A DNA stretch of 15,994 bases from an uncultured bacterium. Lineage in GTDB: Bacteria > Bacillota > Clostridia > Oscillospirales > Acutalibacteraceae. A program made the translations under genes and the position numbers. Positions 6,166 through 12,696 of this stretch are shown here, one piece after another. How positions within the stretch are numbered: position 1 is the stretch's first letter; every line of letters starts with the position of its first letter. Below the pieces are notes generated by a model. It was not told the origin of the DNA, searched no databases, and worked only from the letters and a program-made list of their open reading frames with translations. The stretch is taken from positions 1 to 15,994 of the forward strand of contig CAKXIK010000018.1 of NCBI GenBank assembly GCA_934875675.1. The letters are read 5' to 3'.

Positions 6166-7329
6166 ATGAATACAGCACTGATCGGCTTTTTGATTCGGCA
6201 AAAACGCATTGAAAAAGGTTGGAGTCAGGAAGGCCTTTGCAGGAGCATTTGCGCCGTTTCATACCTTTCTAAAATTGAGCAGGGAAAAGCAGATGCGAGC
6301 CGGGAATTACTGCAGCTTTTGTTTTGCCGTCTCGGCGTACGGTGGGTTGATGATGAAAAAACGCTGACTGAGGTTTCCGCCATAATAGATCGAGCGTATG
6401 ATGCAATTTTTGCAGACGAAAATAAAGAAATCGGGCAGATTCAGCAACAGCTGACAGAAATCTGCGATCGGTGCGAAAACGGACCGTTTCAACTCGATGC
6501 GCGTTTGCTGCAATGCTGGCTTTTCCAGCAAACAGATGCTGCCCTGGAAGAATATGTGCCCATATTTTCTTTGCGGCAACGCACCCTTTGGATGATTTTG
6601 AATGATAAGGTTGAAGAACTGCTGCAAATTAACCCTATCGCTTTTTCCTATCTGATGGCAGGCCAAACCGAATATTACGACGGCCGTTATCCATCAGCAA
6701 TGGAATATCTGCAGCATGCTTATGATCTTGCTGCAAGGGAAGGGCTGATCGGCGTGATGCTGCACAGCCGCCTGTTGTTGGGAAACTGCTACAGCAACCT
6801 TCTGGATTATGAACGGATGGCAGAACATTACCGGGTGGCACAAAGGCTTGCAAACGCAACGGACAACAAAGAAGCTCTGCAGGACATTGCATACAACTTT
6901 GCGGCAACCGGGTTGGAGGTGGGGCATACTGCAGAGGCATACGACTATTTTTCCCGGTTAGAAGAGCCCTCGGCACTGATGCTGCACAAGCTTGCCGTTT
7001 GCTGTGAACGGCTTGGTAAAACAGAAGAAGCACTTGCTGCGCTGCATAAAGCCGAAACCGCGCCACAGGAGTATCCAAAAAAAGAACTGGTTCAAAGGCT
7101 TTGCGGACTGGTTCAATACCGCTTGGAACATGCGGATTATCTCCGGCACGCAGAATACGGCACTGAACTGCTTGCGTGCTTTGAACAAATGCGGCGCGAA
7201 TTGCCAAGCGGTTATGCCGGCTTTCATTTACCATGGGTCATCGAATGGTACAAAGCGTCGCGTCAATATAAGCAAGCATTTGAACTGCTTCTTAATTTTC
7301 CTGCCTATGGTCGATTTATTCAGGTTTAA
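6166..7329 (+). CDS. XRE-family helix-turn-helix regulator with TPR-like repeats
   Basis: This 387-residue cytoplasmic protein begins with an XRE/Cro-type DNA-binding domain (residues about 5-60: IGFLIRQKRIEKGWSQEGLC...SYLSKIEQGK). The rest is all-helical with tetratricopeptide-like pairs, for example RYPSAMEYLQHAYDLAAREG near 170-190, SNLLDYERMAEHYRVAQRLA near 210-230 and a later GKTEEALAALHKAE near 284-297. This architecture is shared by peptide-responsive RRNPP/Rgg-like regulators and by many clostridial orphan regulators. No convincing pheromone gene lies beside it. It precedes an MFS transporter gene by 99 bases on the same strand, and the transporter has its own promoter, so control of that gene is a reasonable inference. 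GGAGCGTG precedes the ATG. Confidence 0.85.
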   Translation: MNTALIGFLIRQKRIEKGWSQEGLCRSICAVSYLSKIEQGKADASRELLQLLFCRLGVRWVDDEKTLTEVSAIIDRAYDAIFADENKEIGQIQQQLTEICDRCENGPFQLDARLLQCWLFQQTDAALEEYVPIFSLRQRTLWMILNDKVEELLQINPIAFSYLMAGQTEYYDGRYPSAMEYLQHAYDLAAREGLIGVMLHSRLLLGNCYSNLLDYERMAEHYRVAQRLANATDNKEALQDIAYNFAATGLEVGHTAEAYDYFSRLEEPSALMLHKLAVCCERLGKTEEALAALHKAETAPQEYPKKELVQRLCGLVQYRLEHADYLRHAEYGTELLACFEQMRRELPSGYAGFHLPWVIEWYKASRQYKQAFELLLNFPAYGRFIQV

Positions 7330-7391
7330 TCGTATATAATTCCAACAATTTTCCCAAAACAACCGGATTCTCTTTCTTCAACTGTTCGTGG

Positions 7392-7397
7392 TATAAT
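7392..7397 (+). promoter_or_regulatory. Extended -10 promoter of the MFS gene
   Basis: TATAAT (7392-7397) is preceded by TGG, an extended -10 element, with only a weak -35 (TTCTCT about 18 bases upstream). It lies 32 bases before the MFS start codon. A poor -35 with a strong -10 is typical of promoters needing an activator or tuned to low output. Confidence 0.6.
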
Positions 7398-7428
7398 AGT
7401 TGTACCGGACGAGAGAGGATTGGTTGAA

Positions 7429-8661
7429 ATGAAACAAACACTTTGGAAGAAAAATTTTTGCCTCGTTACCGCCGCCACGGTGCTGGGTGCGGCAGGAGGG
7501 ATTGCAGGAACCTTTGCGCTTTCCTTTCTTGTTTATGACGAGACCGGAAGCACACTTGCTTCGGCAGTGCTGATTGCAATTCAGGTCATTCCCAATTTTC
7601 TGATTCCTTTAATTGCCGCACCGTTGATGGATCGTCTGCCGCGGAAACCGTTTCTGGTCGGCGGTGATGCTGTCAACGGAATTCTTTACGGTCTGGTGGG
7701 GCTTTATTTGTTAAGATTTGATTTTTCATATCTTGGCTATCTGTTTTTTTCGTTGCTGCTTTCCAGTCTGGCTGCATTTGACGGTCTTGCTTATAACAGT
7801 ATTTTCCCAAAGCTGATTCCGGCAGGCTGTGAAGAAAAGGGATACACCGTGTCTTCAATGGTTTATCCGGTGATGCAGGTAATCATGATGCCGGTTGCCG
7901 CCTTATTGTTTCAAGCAATCGGCGTTGCAAATATTCTGTTGATTCAGGCGGCACTCTCCATTTTGGCTGCCGCGGTTGAAAGCCGCATTTCAATTACAGA
8001 GGAGAACCGTCTTCGGAACCGTCAATTTTCTTTTTGCCTGTGGCGACAGGATTTAAAGGAGGCTGCCCTCTATTTAAAACAAGAAAAAGGCATTCAGAGT
8101 ATTTACGCTTATATGGCAGTTACAAACGGCGTAGGAAACGGCTACTCCCCGATTTTGATTGCTTTCTTCCGCACCGCTCCGGGATTTACCATCGCAATGT
8201 ATTCGTTCTTTTCCGTTGCGGAATTTGCAGGACGTTCGCTTGGCGGGTTGGTGCATTATCATTTTAAAATTCCGCAGCAGAAGCGATTTTCATTCGCATT
8301 TTTTGTTTATCAGGCATACGAGCTGATGGATGCCGTTCTTTTGTGGCTGCCGTATCCGTTGATGCTTGTCAACCGTGCGGTTTGCGGATTTCTTGGCATC
8401 AATAGTGCCGCAATGCGTCAGACTGCGGTTCAGCGTCATATTCCGGAGGAACTGCGCGCCCGAATCAATGCCTTTGAAACCGTATTGTATTCTGCGGCAT
8501 ACAGTATCTTCAGCTTATTGATTGGTGCGCTTGGTGAACTGATAGAGTACCGTCTGTGCATTACCATTTGCGCCTTGTTTGCGATGGCTGTTTGCTGGGG
8601 AACCATTTGGCGCCGCCGCAGAAAAGTTGCTGAAGTCTACAACAAACCTGACAAAGATTAA
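7429..8661 (+). CDS. Major facilitator superfamily transporter
   Basis: This 410-residue integral membrane protein has about 12 hydrophobic helices. After the second helix it shows a motif-A-like loop, APLMDRLPRKPFLVGGD (around residues 63-79), the usual inter-helix signature of MFS drug exporters. The two halves are joined by a central cytoplasmic stretch rich in charged residues (EENRLRNRQFSF...LKQEKG). It resembles the multidrug/enterobactin-exporter type of MFS; the substrate cannot be read. ATG 7429 is chosen because GAGAGG lies 10 bases upstream; a TTG at 7420 is too close to that site. It follows the XRE/TPR gene and has no visible terminator before the trx promoter. Confidence 0.88.
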   Translation: MKQTLWKKNFCLVTAATVLGAAGGIAGTFALSFLVYDETGSTLASAVLIAIQVIPNFLIPLIAAPLMDRLPRKPFLVGGDAVNGILYGLVGLYLLRFDFSYLGYLFFSLLLSSLAAFDGLAYNSIFPKLIPAGCEEKGYTVSSMVYPVMQVIMMPVAALLFQAIGVANILLIQAALSILAAAVESRISITEENRLRNRQFSFCLWRQDLKEAALYLKQEKGIQSIYAYMAVTNGVGNGYSPILIAFFRTAPGFTIAMYSFFSVAEFAGRSLGGLVHYHFKIPQQKRFSFAFFVYQAYELMDAVLLWLPYPLMLVNRAVCGFLGINSAAMRQTAVQRHIPEELRARINAFETVLYSAAYSIFSLLIGALGELIEYRLCITICALFAMAVCWGTIWRRRRKVAEVYNKPDKD

Positions 8662-8698
8662 TCAAACAGACGCGATTTGAGAAATTACCGAAAAACAC

Positions 8699-8727
8699 TT
8701 GACAAAATTTACTGTAACATATATAAT
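8699..8727 (+). promoter_or_regulatory. Consensus promoter of the trxA-rhodanese-Rrf2 operon
   Basis: TTGACA (8699-8704) and TATAAT (8722-8727) match consensus at every position with the ideal 17-base spacer. Such a strong promoter normally needs a repressor, and a large dyad covers its -10 region. Confidence 0.92.
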
Positions 8728-8736
8728 TACAGTAAA
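8708..8736 (+). promoter_or_regulatory. 29-bp perfect dyad operator over the -10 box
   Basis: TTTACTGTAA (8708-8717) and TTACAGTAAA (8727-8736) are exact inverse copies separated by 9 bases. Each arm also contains a small palindrome of its own, TTAC-N-GTAA, with the two centres 18 bp apart. The dyad covers the spacer and the -10 box of the trx promoter, so a bound dimer or pair of dimers would exclude RNA polymerase. The Rrf2 protein of the same operon is the obvious candidate binder (inference). Confidence 0.75.
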
Positions 8737-8820
8737 GGAAGCGCATAGCACTTCGCTCTTCCGGTAAATAATAAATAAAATGCTTGCAGTTGCGCATTGC
8801 GCAGAGAAAGGAAGATTAAA

Positions 8821-9135
8821 ATGGCAATTATTACAATTACAAAAGAAAACTTTGAGCAGGAAGTTTTAAAGGCAGCGAAACCTGTTATGGTTGATTTCTG
8901 GGCATCGTGGTGCGGCCCATGCCGTATGCTCTCTCCGATTGTGGATCAGCTGGCAGATGAGCGCGATGATGTGGTGGTCGGCAAGATTAACGTTGACGAG
9001 CAGTCCGAGCTTGCCGCACAGTTTGGCGTGATGAGCATTCCGACCGTAATGGTGTTCCGGGGCGGCAAAGTGGTTCAGCAGTCAGTCGGCGCCCAGCCCA
9101 AGAGCGCACTGGAAAAAATGTTGGAAAACGCGTAA
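8821..9135 (+). CDS. trxA: Thioredoxin
   Basis: This 104-residue cytoplasmic protein has the classic thioredoxin pattern: VDFWASWCGPCRM with redox cysteines C31 and C34, the buried D25, the cis-proline in SIPTV (P74) and the FRGGK turn near the end. It reduces protein disulfides, and possibly persulfides, using electrons from thioredoxin reductase, which is not encoded here. AAAGGAAG lies 7-8 bases before ATG 8821; a TTG start at 8797 lies upstream of this site and is unlikely. It is the first gene behind a perfect promoter with a dyad operator, and its stop codon overlaps the next start by one base, indicating coupled translation with the rhodanese gene. Confidence 0.96.
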   Translation: MAIITITKENFEQEVLKAAKPVMVDFWASWCGPCRMLSPIVDQLADERDDVVVGKINVDEQSELAAQFGVMSIPTVMVFRGGKVVQQSVGAQPKSALEKMLENA

Positions 9136-9635
9136 TGAAAAAGCTGATTTTCGCATTATGTGCAGCTGTCGTTCTGGTGGGAGCTGCTTGCAGTGCAGGC
9201 TCACGGGGAAGCTCTTCTGCACATGGCGGCAAGACTTCTTCCCGAAACGGGGCATCCTCTAAAACAAACACCGGTGCATCGGACACAAAGGAAAGCACTG
9301 CTTCGCCCTCCAGTGCAGCTCCGACTAAAATTTCCCCACAGGAAGCAAAGCAAAAAATTGATTCCGGCGGCGTTATTGTACTCGATGTGCGTACCGAATC
9401 CGAATACACCGAAGGGCATATTCCGGGCGCCCGATTGTTGACAAATGAAACCATTACAGAAGCGCCGGCTGATTTGCCGAAGGATGCGGTGCTGCTTGTG
9501 TATTGCCGCAGCGGACGCCGAAGTGCCGAAGCCGCAAAGAAGTTGGCTGCACTGGGATATCATCGCGTGTACGATTTTGGCGGCATCATCGACTGGCCAT
9601 ATGAAACCGAGTCGGGTTCACCCAAAGTATCCTAA
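9135..9635 (+). CDS. Rhodanese-domain lipoprotein
   Basis: This 166-residue protein starts with a lipoprotein-type signal (MKKLIFALCAAVVLVGAAC, predicted lipidated C19). The -3 residue of the lipobox is Gly, which is unusual. A Ser/Thr/Gly-rich spacer (20-63) follows, then a single rhodanese domain (65-160): VIVLDVRTESEYTEGHIPGA and the active loop CRSGRR with the catalytic C124. Rhodaneses carry sulfur as a cysteine persulfide; this one should sit on the outer face of the membrane. Its start overlaps the trxA stop (TAATG), so translation is coupled and it has no strong ribosome binding site of its own. A cytoplasmic thioredoxin paired with an external sulfurtransferase is notable, since they cannot meet without a membrane thiol relay. 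Confidence 0.88.
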   Translation: MKKLIFALCAAVVLVGAACSAGSRGSSSAHGGKTSSRNGASSKTNTGASDTKESTASPSSAAPTKISPQEAKQKIDSGGVIVLDVRTESEYTEGHIPGARLLTNETITEAPADLPKDAVLLVYCRSGRRSAEAAKKLAALGYHRVYDFGGIIDWPYETESGSPKVS

Positions 9636-9709
9636 TGAACCAGCGCATAAATCTGCACGATTTCGGTATGTCCGGAAAACATTCGTGATTGAAAGGGCGA
9701 TGCATCCTA

Positions 9710-10162
9710 ATGACAAATGAATTTGCTGCGGCAATCCACGCTATGCTTTTACTTTACTTTAAATCGGGATGCCAGAAAAGCGATACCCTTGCGCAAAGCG
9801 CCTGCACGAATCCGGCACGAATGCGCATGATTGTTGCCAAACTGAAAAAAGCGGGTCTGGTTCAAACTCGTGAAGGTGCCGATGGCGGCTGTTTCTTTCT
9901 CAAGGAACCGGAAGAGGTCACCTTGGAGGAGATTTGCCGTGCAGTGGGCAGTGTGCCGGTTTCGGTTCCAAAGCGAACAGAGGATTATGACCGTGACTGC
10001 ATGGTGGCTTCCGGCATGGCCGCATTGATGGACGGAATTTACACGCAGCTCAACACCTCCTGTTACTCGCTGCTTGGAAGTATGACACTTGCCGATTTGG
10101 CCGCACAAATTAAAAAAAACCGTCCCGCAGGGTTTTCTCCCTGCAAGGGCGGCAAACAATAA
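9710..10162 (+). CDS. Rrf2-family transcriptional regulator
   Basis: This 150-residue protein starts MTNEFAAAIHAML, the usual Rrf2 opening. It has a winged helix-turn-helix (about 23-60: SDTLAQSACTNPARMRMIVAKLKKAGLVQT then REGADGG in the wing) and the family's LEEICRAVG segment (72-80). Family members sense Fe-S clusters, NO, cysteine or redox state. Seven cysteines are present (21, 32, 61, 76, 97, 118, 145), but not the close three-Cys cluster of IscR/NsrR, so cluster binding is not evident and thiol sensing is possible. It is the last gene of the trx operon, 74 bases after the rhodanese gene, and probably controls that operon through the dyad at 8708-8736. ATG 9710 is preferred over TTG 9689; GAAAGGG lies 13 bases upstream. 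Confidence 0.88.
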   Translation: MTNEFAAAIHAMLLLYFKSGCQKSDTLAQSACTNPARMRMIVAKLKKAGLVQTREGADGGCFFLKEPEEVTLEEICRAVGSVPVSVPKRTEDYDRDCMVASGMAALMDGIYTQLNTSCYSLLGSMTLADLAAQIKKNRPAGFSPCKGGKQ

Positions 10163-10165
10163 CCA

Positions 10166-10202
10166 AATTAACACTCCGCAATCTTGTGGGGTGTTAATTT
10201 TC
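10166..10202 (+). terminator. Terminator of the trx operon, shared with convergent trmL
   Basis: Arms AATTAACACTCC (10166-10177) and GGGGTGTTAATT (10188-10199) pair with a single U/G wobble, followed by TTC. The A/T ends of the stem supply T-runs on both strands. It overlaps the stop codon of trmL (10194-10196), so it likely works in both directions. Confidence 0.75.
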
Positions 10203-10697
10203 ATCCCATGTAAACTGCGTAAGCTGACCCTTGCATTTCAGTGCAGGGTAACCCCACTGGCGCAGTGTTTCATAAACACCGATTGCAACCGAATTGGAAA
10301 GATTCAGGCTGCGGGCATCGGAAATCATCGGAATGCGCACACAGCAATCGGGATGATCGTGCAGCAGCTGCTCGGGCAATCCTTTTGTTTCCTTGCCAAA
10401 AACAAGATAAGCACCGTCCGGATAAGACGCTTCGGAATGAATCGTTTGTGCCTTGGTGGAAAAATAAAAAAACGGGCCACTGTTCTGCTCAAAAAAATCA
10501 TCCAGAGAATCATAATAGCTGATGTCAAGCAAGTGCCAGTAATCGAGCCCGGCGCGCTTGAGTTTGCGGTCATCAATTGTGAATCCCATTGGTCCCACCA
10601 GATGCAGCCGTGCACCCGTTGCCGCACAGGTTCGCGCCACGTTTCCAGTATTTTGCGGAATTTCCGGTTCAACCATTACAATATTTAAAACTGCCAT
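10194..10697 (-). CDS. trmL: tRNA (cytidine/uridine-34 2'-O)-methyltransferase TrmL
   Basis: This 167-residue SPOUT methyltransferase methylates the ribose of the wobble base of certain leucine tRNAs using S-adenosylmethionine. The knot motifs are complete: PEIPQNTGNVARTC (11-24), the AYLVFGKETKGLP loop (96-108) and RIPMISDARSLNLSNSVAIG (121-140). The length is normal for the TrmL/YibK family. I chose ATG 10697, which starts MAVLNIVMVEPE and has AAAGAGGA about 10 bases upstream; an ATG at 10748 would add 17 residues foreign to the family. It stands alone on the minus strand and converges with the trx operon. The enzyme's known targets are tRNA-Leu isoacceptors with other anticodons, so the tRNA-Leu(UAG) in this window is not evidence of a link. 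Confidence 0.93.
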   Translation of the reverse strand: MAVLNIVMVEPEIPQNTGNVARTCAATGARLHLVGPMGFTIDDRKLKRAGLDYWHLLDISYYDSLDDFFEQNSGPFFYFSTKAQTIHSEASYPDGAYLVFGKETKGLPEQLLHDHPDCCVRIPMISDARSLNLSNSVAIGVYETLRQWGYPALKCKGQLTQFTWDEN

Positions 10698-10736
10698 TTC
10701 TGATAAATCCTCTTTCTTATTTAACGTTTCCATCCT

Positions 10737-10765
10737 AATATACGGCAAACGCAGTCAAAAAGCAA
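10737..10765 (-). promoter_or_regulatory. Promoter of trmL
   Basis: On the minus strand TTGCTT (10765-10760) and TATATT (10742-10737) are 17 bases apart, about 40 bases before the trmL start codon. A moderate match. Confidence 0.55.
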
Positions 10766-10839
10766 GGCTTGCGTAACTGCAGATTTCCTGTTGTCACATT
10801 GCTTTCTTGATTTTTCCACGCAATTCATCAAAAAACTTC

Positions 10840-10878
10840 CACTGTTAATTTCACGCTCCGAAGGGAAAATTAACAGTG
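10840..10878. repeat. Perfect 12-bp inverted repeat upstream of the glycine-zipper gene
   Basis: CACTGTTAATTT (10840-10851) and AAATTAACAGTG (10867-10878) flank a 15-base loop. On the plus strand no T-run follows. On the minus strand the hairpin is followed after GGAAG by TTTTTT (10834-10829), the form of a terminator for a minus-strand transcript. No minus-strand gene ends here, and the nearest upstream one stops at 11227. It could end read-through or an antisense RNA, or be a leader hairpin of the plus-strand gene. Confidence 0.6.
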
Positions 10879-10941
10879 CAGGAGCAAGTCCCGGTGGTGA
10901 GACGGTGTTTCTGGAAAATTTGCGAAAGGGAGAATTCTCAA

Positions 10942-11130
10942 ATGAGCCATAACATTACCAATGTAATGAAGGGAATCGGCGCAGGAATGGCCGCAGGAGT
11001 TGCAATGGGCGTAGTGGGTGCAACCATGATGAAGAGCTCGGGTTCCAGCCGCAGACTGAAGAAGAACAGCAAGCGAGCCATCCAAGCAATGGAAAGCCTG
11101 CTCGACAACGCACAGGTTATGTTTAAATAA
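10942..11130 (+). CDS. Small glycine-zipper protein of unknown function
   Basis: This 62-residue protein is not one I can name. Residues about 9-28 form a hydrophobic glycine-zipper helix (GIGAGMAAGVAMGVVG, Gly every fourth residue), a pattern of membrane-embedded or self-packing helices. It is followed by a basic stretch (SSRRLKKNSKRA) and an amphipathic end (IQAMESLLDNAQVMFK). Small proteins of this general layout are familiar from clostridial genomes. ATG 10942 is chosen for the strong AAAGGGAGA 8 bases upstream; the frame is open from 10876, but that longer form would include the ribosome site. A strong terminator follows 20 bases after the stop, so it is an isolated single-gene unit. No clear promoter was found upstream. 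Confidence 0.75.
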   Translation: MSHNITNVMKGIGAGMAAGVAMGVVGATMMKSSGSSRRLKKNSKRAIQAMESLLDNAQVMFK

Positions 11131-11150
11131 TTACGCGGAGTACAACAGGA

Positions 11151-11202
11151 AGCCCGGAACTGACTCCCCTTTTGAGAGGAACAGCTCCGGGCTCTTTGTT
11201 TT
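11151..11202 (+). terminator. Terminator of the glycine-zipper gene
   Basis: AGCCCGGAACTG (11151-11162) pairs with CAGCTCCGGGCT (11182-11193) with one mismatch and is followed by CTTTGTTTT (11194-11202). Confidence 0.88.
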
Positions 11203-11226
11203 ATACTAATTAAACACCTGCACAGA

Positions 11227-12324
11227 TTATTTCACTGTCACAAGCTCATATTCCTGTGTGCCAAGACCAACCTTCTGCAGGCAATCGAGCTGAATATAAG
11301 GATTTTTTCCGTGGAGCCGCTGGAACAGATGTCCTTCACTGCCAAGCTCCATTCCCTTCGGAATGCCGACGGGGATTAAGTCTTCCATCTTGATTGCATC
11401 CACACAAGCACGCTCAAGCGCAACCATATCATCCGACGCCATGATGCCGATATCCGGTACCAGAGACGGCGTTGTCATTCCCCAGCAATCGCAGAGAGCT
11501 GTAATTGCCGTGAGCACATTGATAAAATAAGTATTACCGGGTTCAAAGCAGTCCAGCACGGTTTTGGTGCAAACCGCCATACCCATCTGAAAATCGGCAT
11601 AATCATGGGAATCAAGCGTAATTGCGTGAACCGGACATACCTTGAGACAATGCTGACACATGGTGCAATGATGATAGTTCACCTGGTATTCGCCTTTTGC
11701 CCCGCCCTCGGAAAATGAGTTTGCGTGGTGGTTACATGCCGGAATGCATTTTCCGCAGTGAATGCATTTTTCTTTATCCCACACCAGTCCGCCTTCCAAT
11801 GAATGAATTTCATGCCGGGTACGGTCCGTGACGCAGCCCATTGCAATATTTTTGCATGCACCGCCGAATCCGCAGCTGCCATGTCCTTTTACATGTGAAA
11901 AGTCAATCAGAAAATCCGCATCATGAATCAAGCCTGCAATGTCGATATGGTGCAGCTTTTTGTAATCCACTTCTTTTGTGTAAAAATATTTGCCGAAATA
12001 AGAGCAGTCGTCCAAAATCGGGCAGCCGAGATTGCTTTCCGTGTAACCGCGCTGTTCCGGGTGGCGCGAATAAACGTAATGGTCGGTAATGAAACACTTG
12101 GCATCATTTTCTTTCAAAAAATCCACCAGAATACGGATGAACACCGGGGGAATCGTGGAATAGGTAATTCCGTCGCCAACGTGCATTTTAATTGCAACGG
12201 TTTTTCCTTTCACTTTTTTGGCAAGGTCACTTTTTTTCAGCATACGGGAAAACTTTTCAGGAAGAGTCTGGCTTGCTTCATAACGCGCATATGCCATTGG
12301 GGCAAATAAAACTTGTGATGCCAT
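11227..12324 (-). CDS. DUF362-domain protein with two 4Fe-4S ferredoxin motifs
   Basis: This 365-residue protein has a DUF362-type N-terminal part (about 1-180, including GKTVAIKMHVGDGITYSTIPP and the Gly/Cys-rich GHGSCGFGGACKNIAMGC at 148-164). A bacterial ferredoxin domain follows with two CxxCxxCxxxC motifs (C187, C190, C193, C197 and C220, C223, C226, C230). A C-terminal DUF362-like part comes last (about 240-365). It should hold two 4Fe-4S clusters and is probably a cytoplasmic electron-transfer or redox protein; the reaction is not known. GAGGAG lies about 10 bases before the ATG. It is transcribed alone from a recognisable promoter and is divergent from the aldo/keto reductase operon, which encodes another ferredoxin-tailed enzyme. 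Confidence 0.92.
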   Translation of the reverse strand: MASQVLFAPMAYARYEASQTLPEKFSRMLKKSDLAKKVKGKTVAIKMHVGDGITYSTIPPVFIRILVDFLKENDAKCFITDHYVYSRHPEQRGYTESNLGCPILDDCSYFGKYFYTKEVDYKKLHHIDIAGLIHDADFLIDFSHVKGHGSCGFGGACKNIAMGCVTDRTRHEIHSLEGGLVWDKEKCIHCGKCIPACNHHANSFSEGGAKGEYQVNYHHCTMCQHCLKVCPVHAITLDSHDYADFQMGMAVCTKTVLDCFEPGNTYFINVLTAITALCDCWGMTTPSLVPDIGIMASDDMVALERACVDAIKMEDLIPVGIPKGMELGSEGHLFQRLHGKNPYIQLDCLQKVGLGTQEYELVTVK

Positions 12325-12351
12325 CGTGATACAGCTCCTCGCTATTTGTAA

Positions 12352-12366
12352 ATTCTGCCGCAGAAT
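12352..12366. repeat. 15-bp palindrome in the DUF362 leader
   Basis: ATTCTGC (12352-12358) and GCAGAAT (12360-12366) are exact inverse copies with a one-base centre, lying between the promoter and the start codon. It is a possible operator; no binder can be named. Confidence 0.45.
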
Positions 12367-12382
12367 AATCTGCTGTTTTATC

Positions 12383-12411
12383 AGTGTATCATATCATTTT
12401 ATACAATGCAA
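12383..12411 (-). promoter_or_regulatory. Promoter of the DUF362 gene
   Basis: On the minus strand TTGCAT (12411-12406) and TACACT (12388-12383) are 17 bases apart, about 60 bases upstream of the start codon. A moderate match. Confidence 0.55.
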
Positions 12412-12620
12412 CGCCTTTAAAAGTTTACCACAAAATGGATAAAATCAGCATAAAAATCCGTCGCCAATCGAACTAAAACATTTTCAATTGGAAGTTTTAA
12501 ATACACTGCTTTATGCACAAAACATTTATTGACATATTACAACTCTATTTGTTTAAAAAGTGAAATGACCCCATGCTCGATATTTCACGTTGATGCAGCG
12601 GAACACAAGGACAGATTTTT

Positions 12621-12660
12621 GTTGTTTTTCGTGACAAAACAACCGTGATTGTGCTACAAT
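12621..12660 (+). promoter_or_regulatory. Extended -10 promoter and dyad upstream of the aldo/keto reductase operon
   Basis: TACAAT (12655-12660) is preceded by TGC (extended -10), with GTGACA (12631-12636) 18 bases upstream as the -35. The -35 is overlapped by a perfect 8-bp dyad, GTTGTTTT (12621-12628) and AAAACAAC (12636-12643), a likely binding site for an unidentified regulator. Confidence 0.55.
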
Positions 12661-12696
12661 GAAAATATATTGAAAACAGAAGGGGAAATTGCTGCC

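Larger units (their letters stand above)
12325..12696. other. Divergent intergenic region between DUF362 and aldo/keto reductase genes
   Basis: This 372-base AT-rich region holds one promoter in each direction, the 15-bp palindrome near 12352, a 7-bp inverted repeat GTGAAAT (12560-12566)/ATTTCAC (12582-12588) and the dyad over the aldo/keto reductase promoter. A lone TTGACA near 12529 has no usable -10. I see no ORF or RNA gene. Confidence 0.55.

Noticed and set aside
6635..7234. 199-residue open frame on the minus strand
   Set aside because: It is a shadow of the XRE/TPR regulator gene with composition typical of antisense reading.
8737..8820. Small imperfect hairpins in the trxA leader (GGAAGCG/CGCTCTTCC and TGCGCATTGCGCA), considered as a riboswitch
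   Set aside because: The stems are short and match no riboswitch class I know.
12529..12557. TTGACA with a TTTAAA 17 bases downstream
   Set aside because: The -10 is poor, and a better extended -10 promoter lies nearer the aldo/keto reductase gene.
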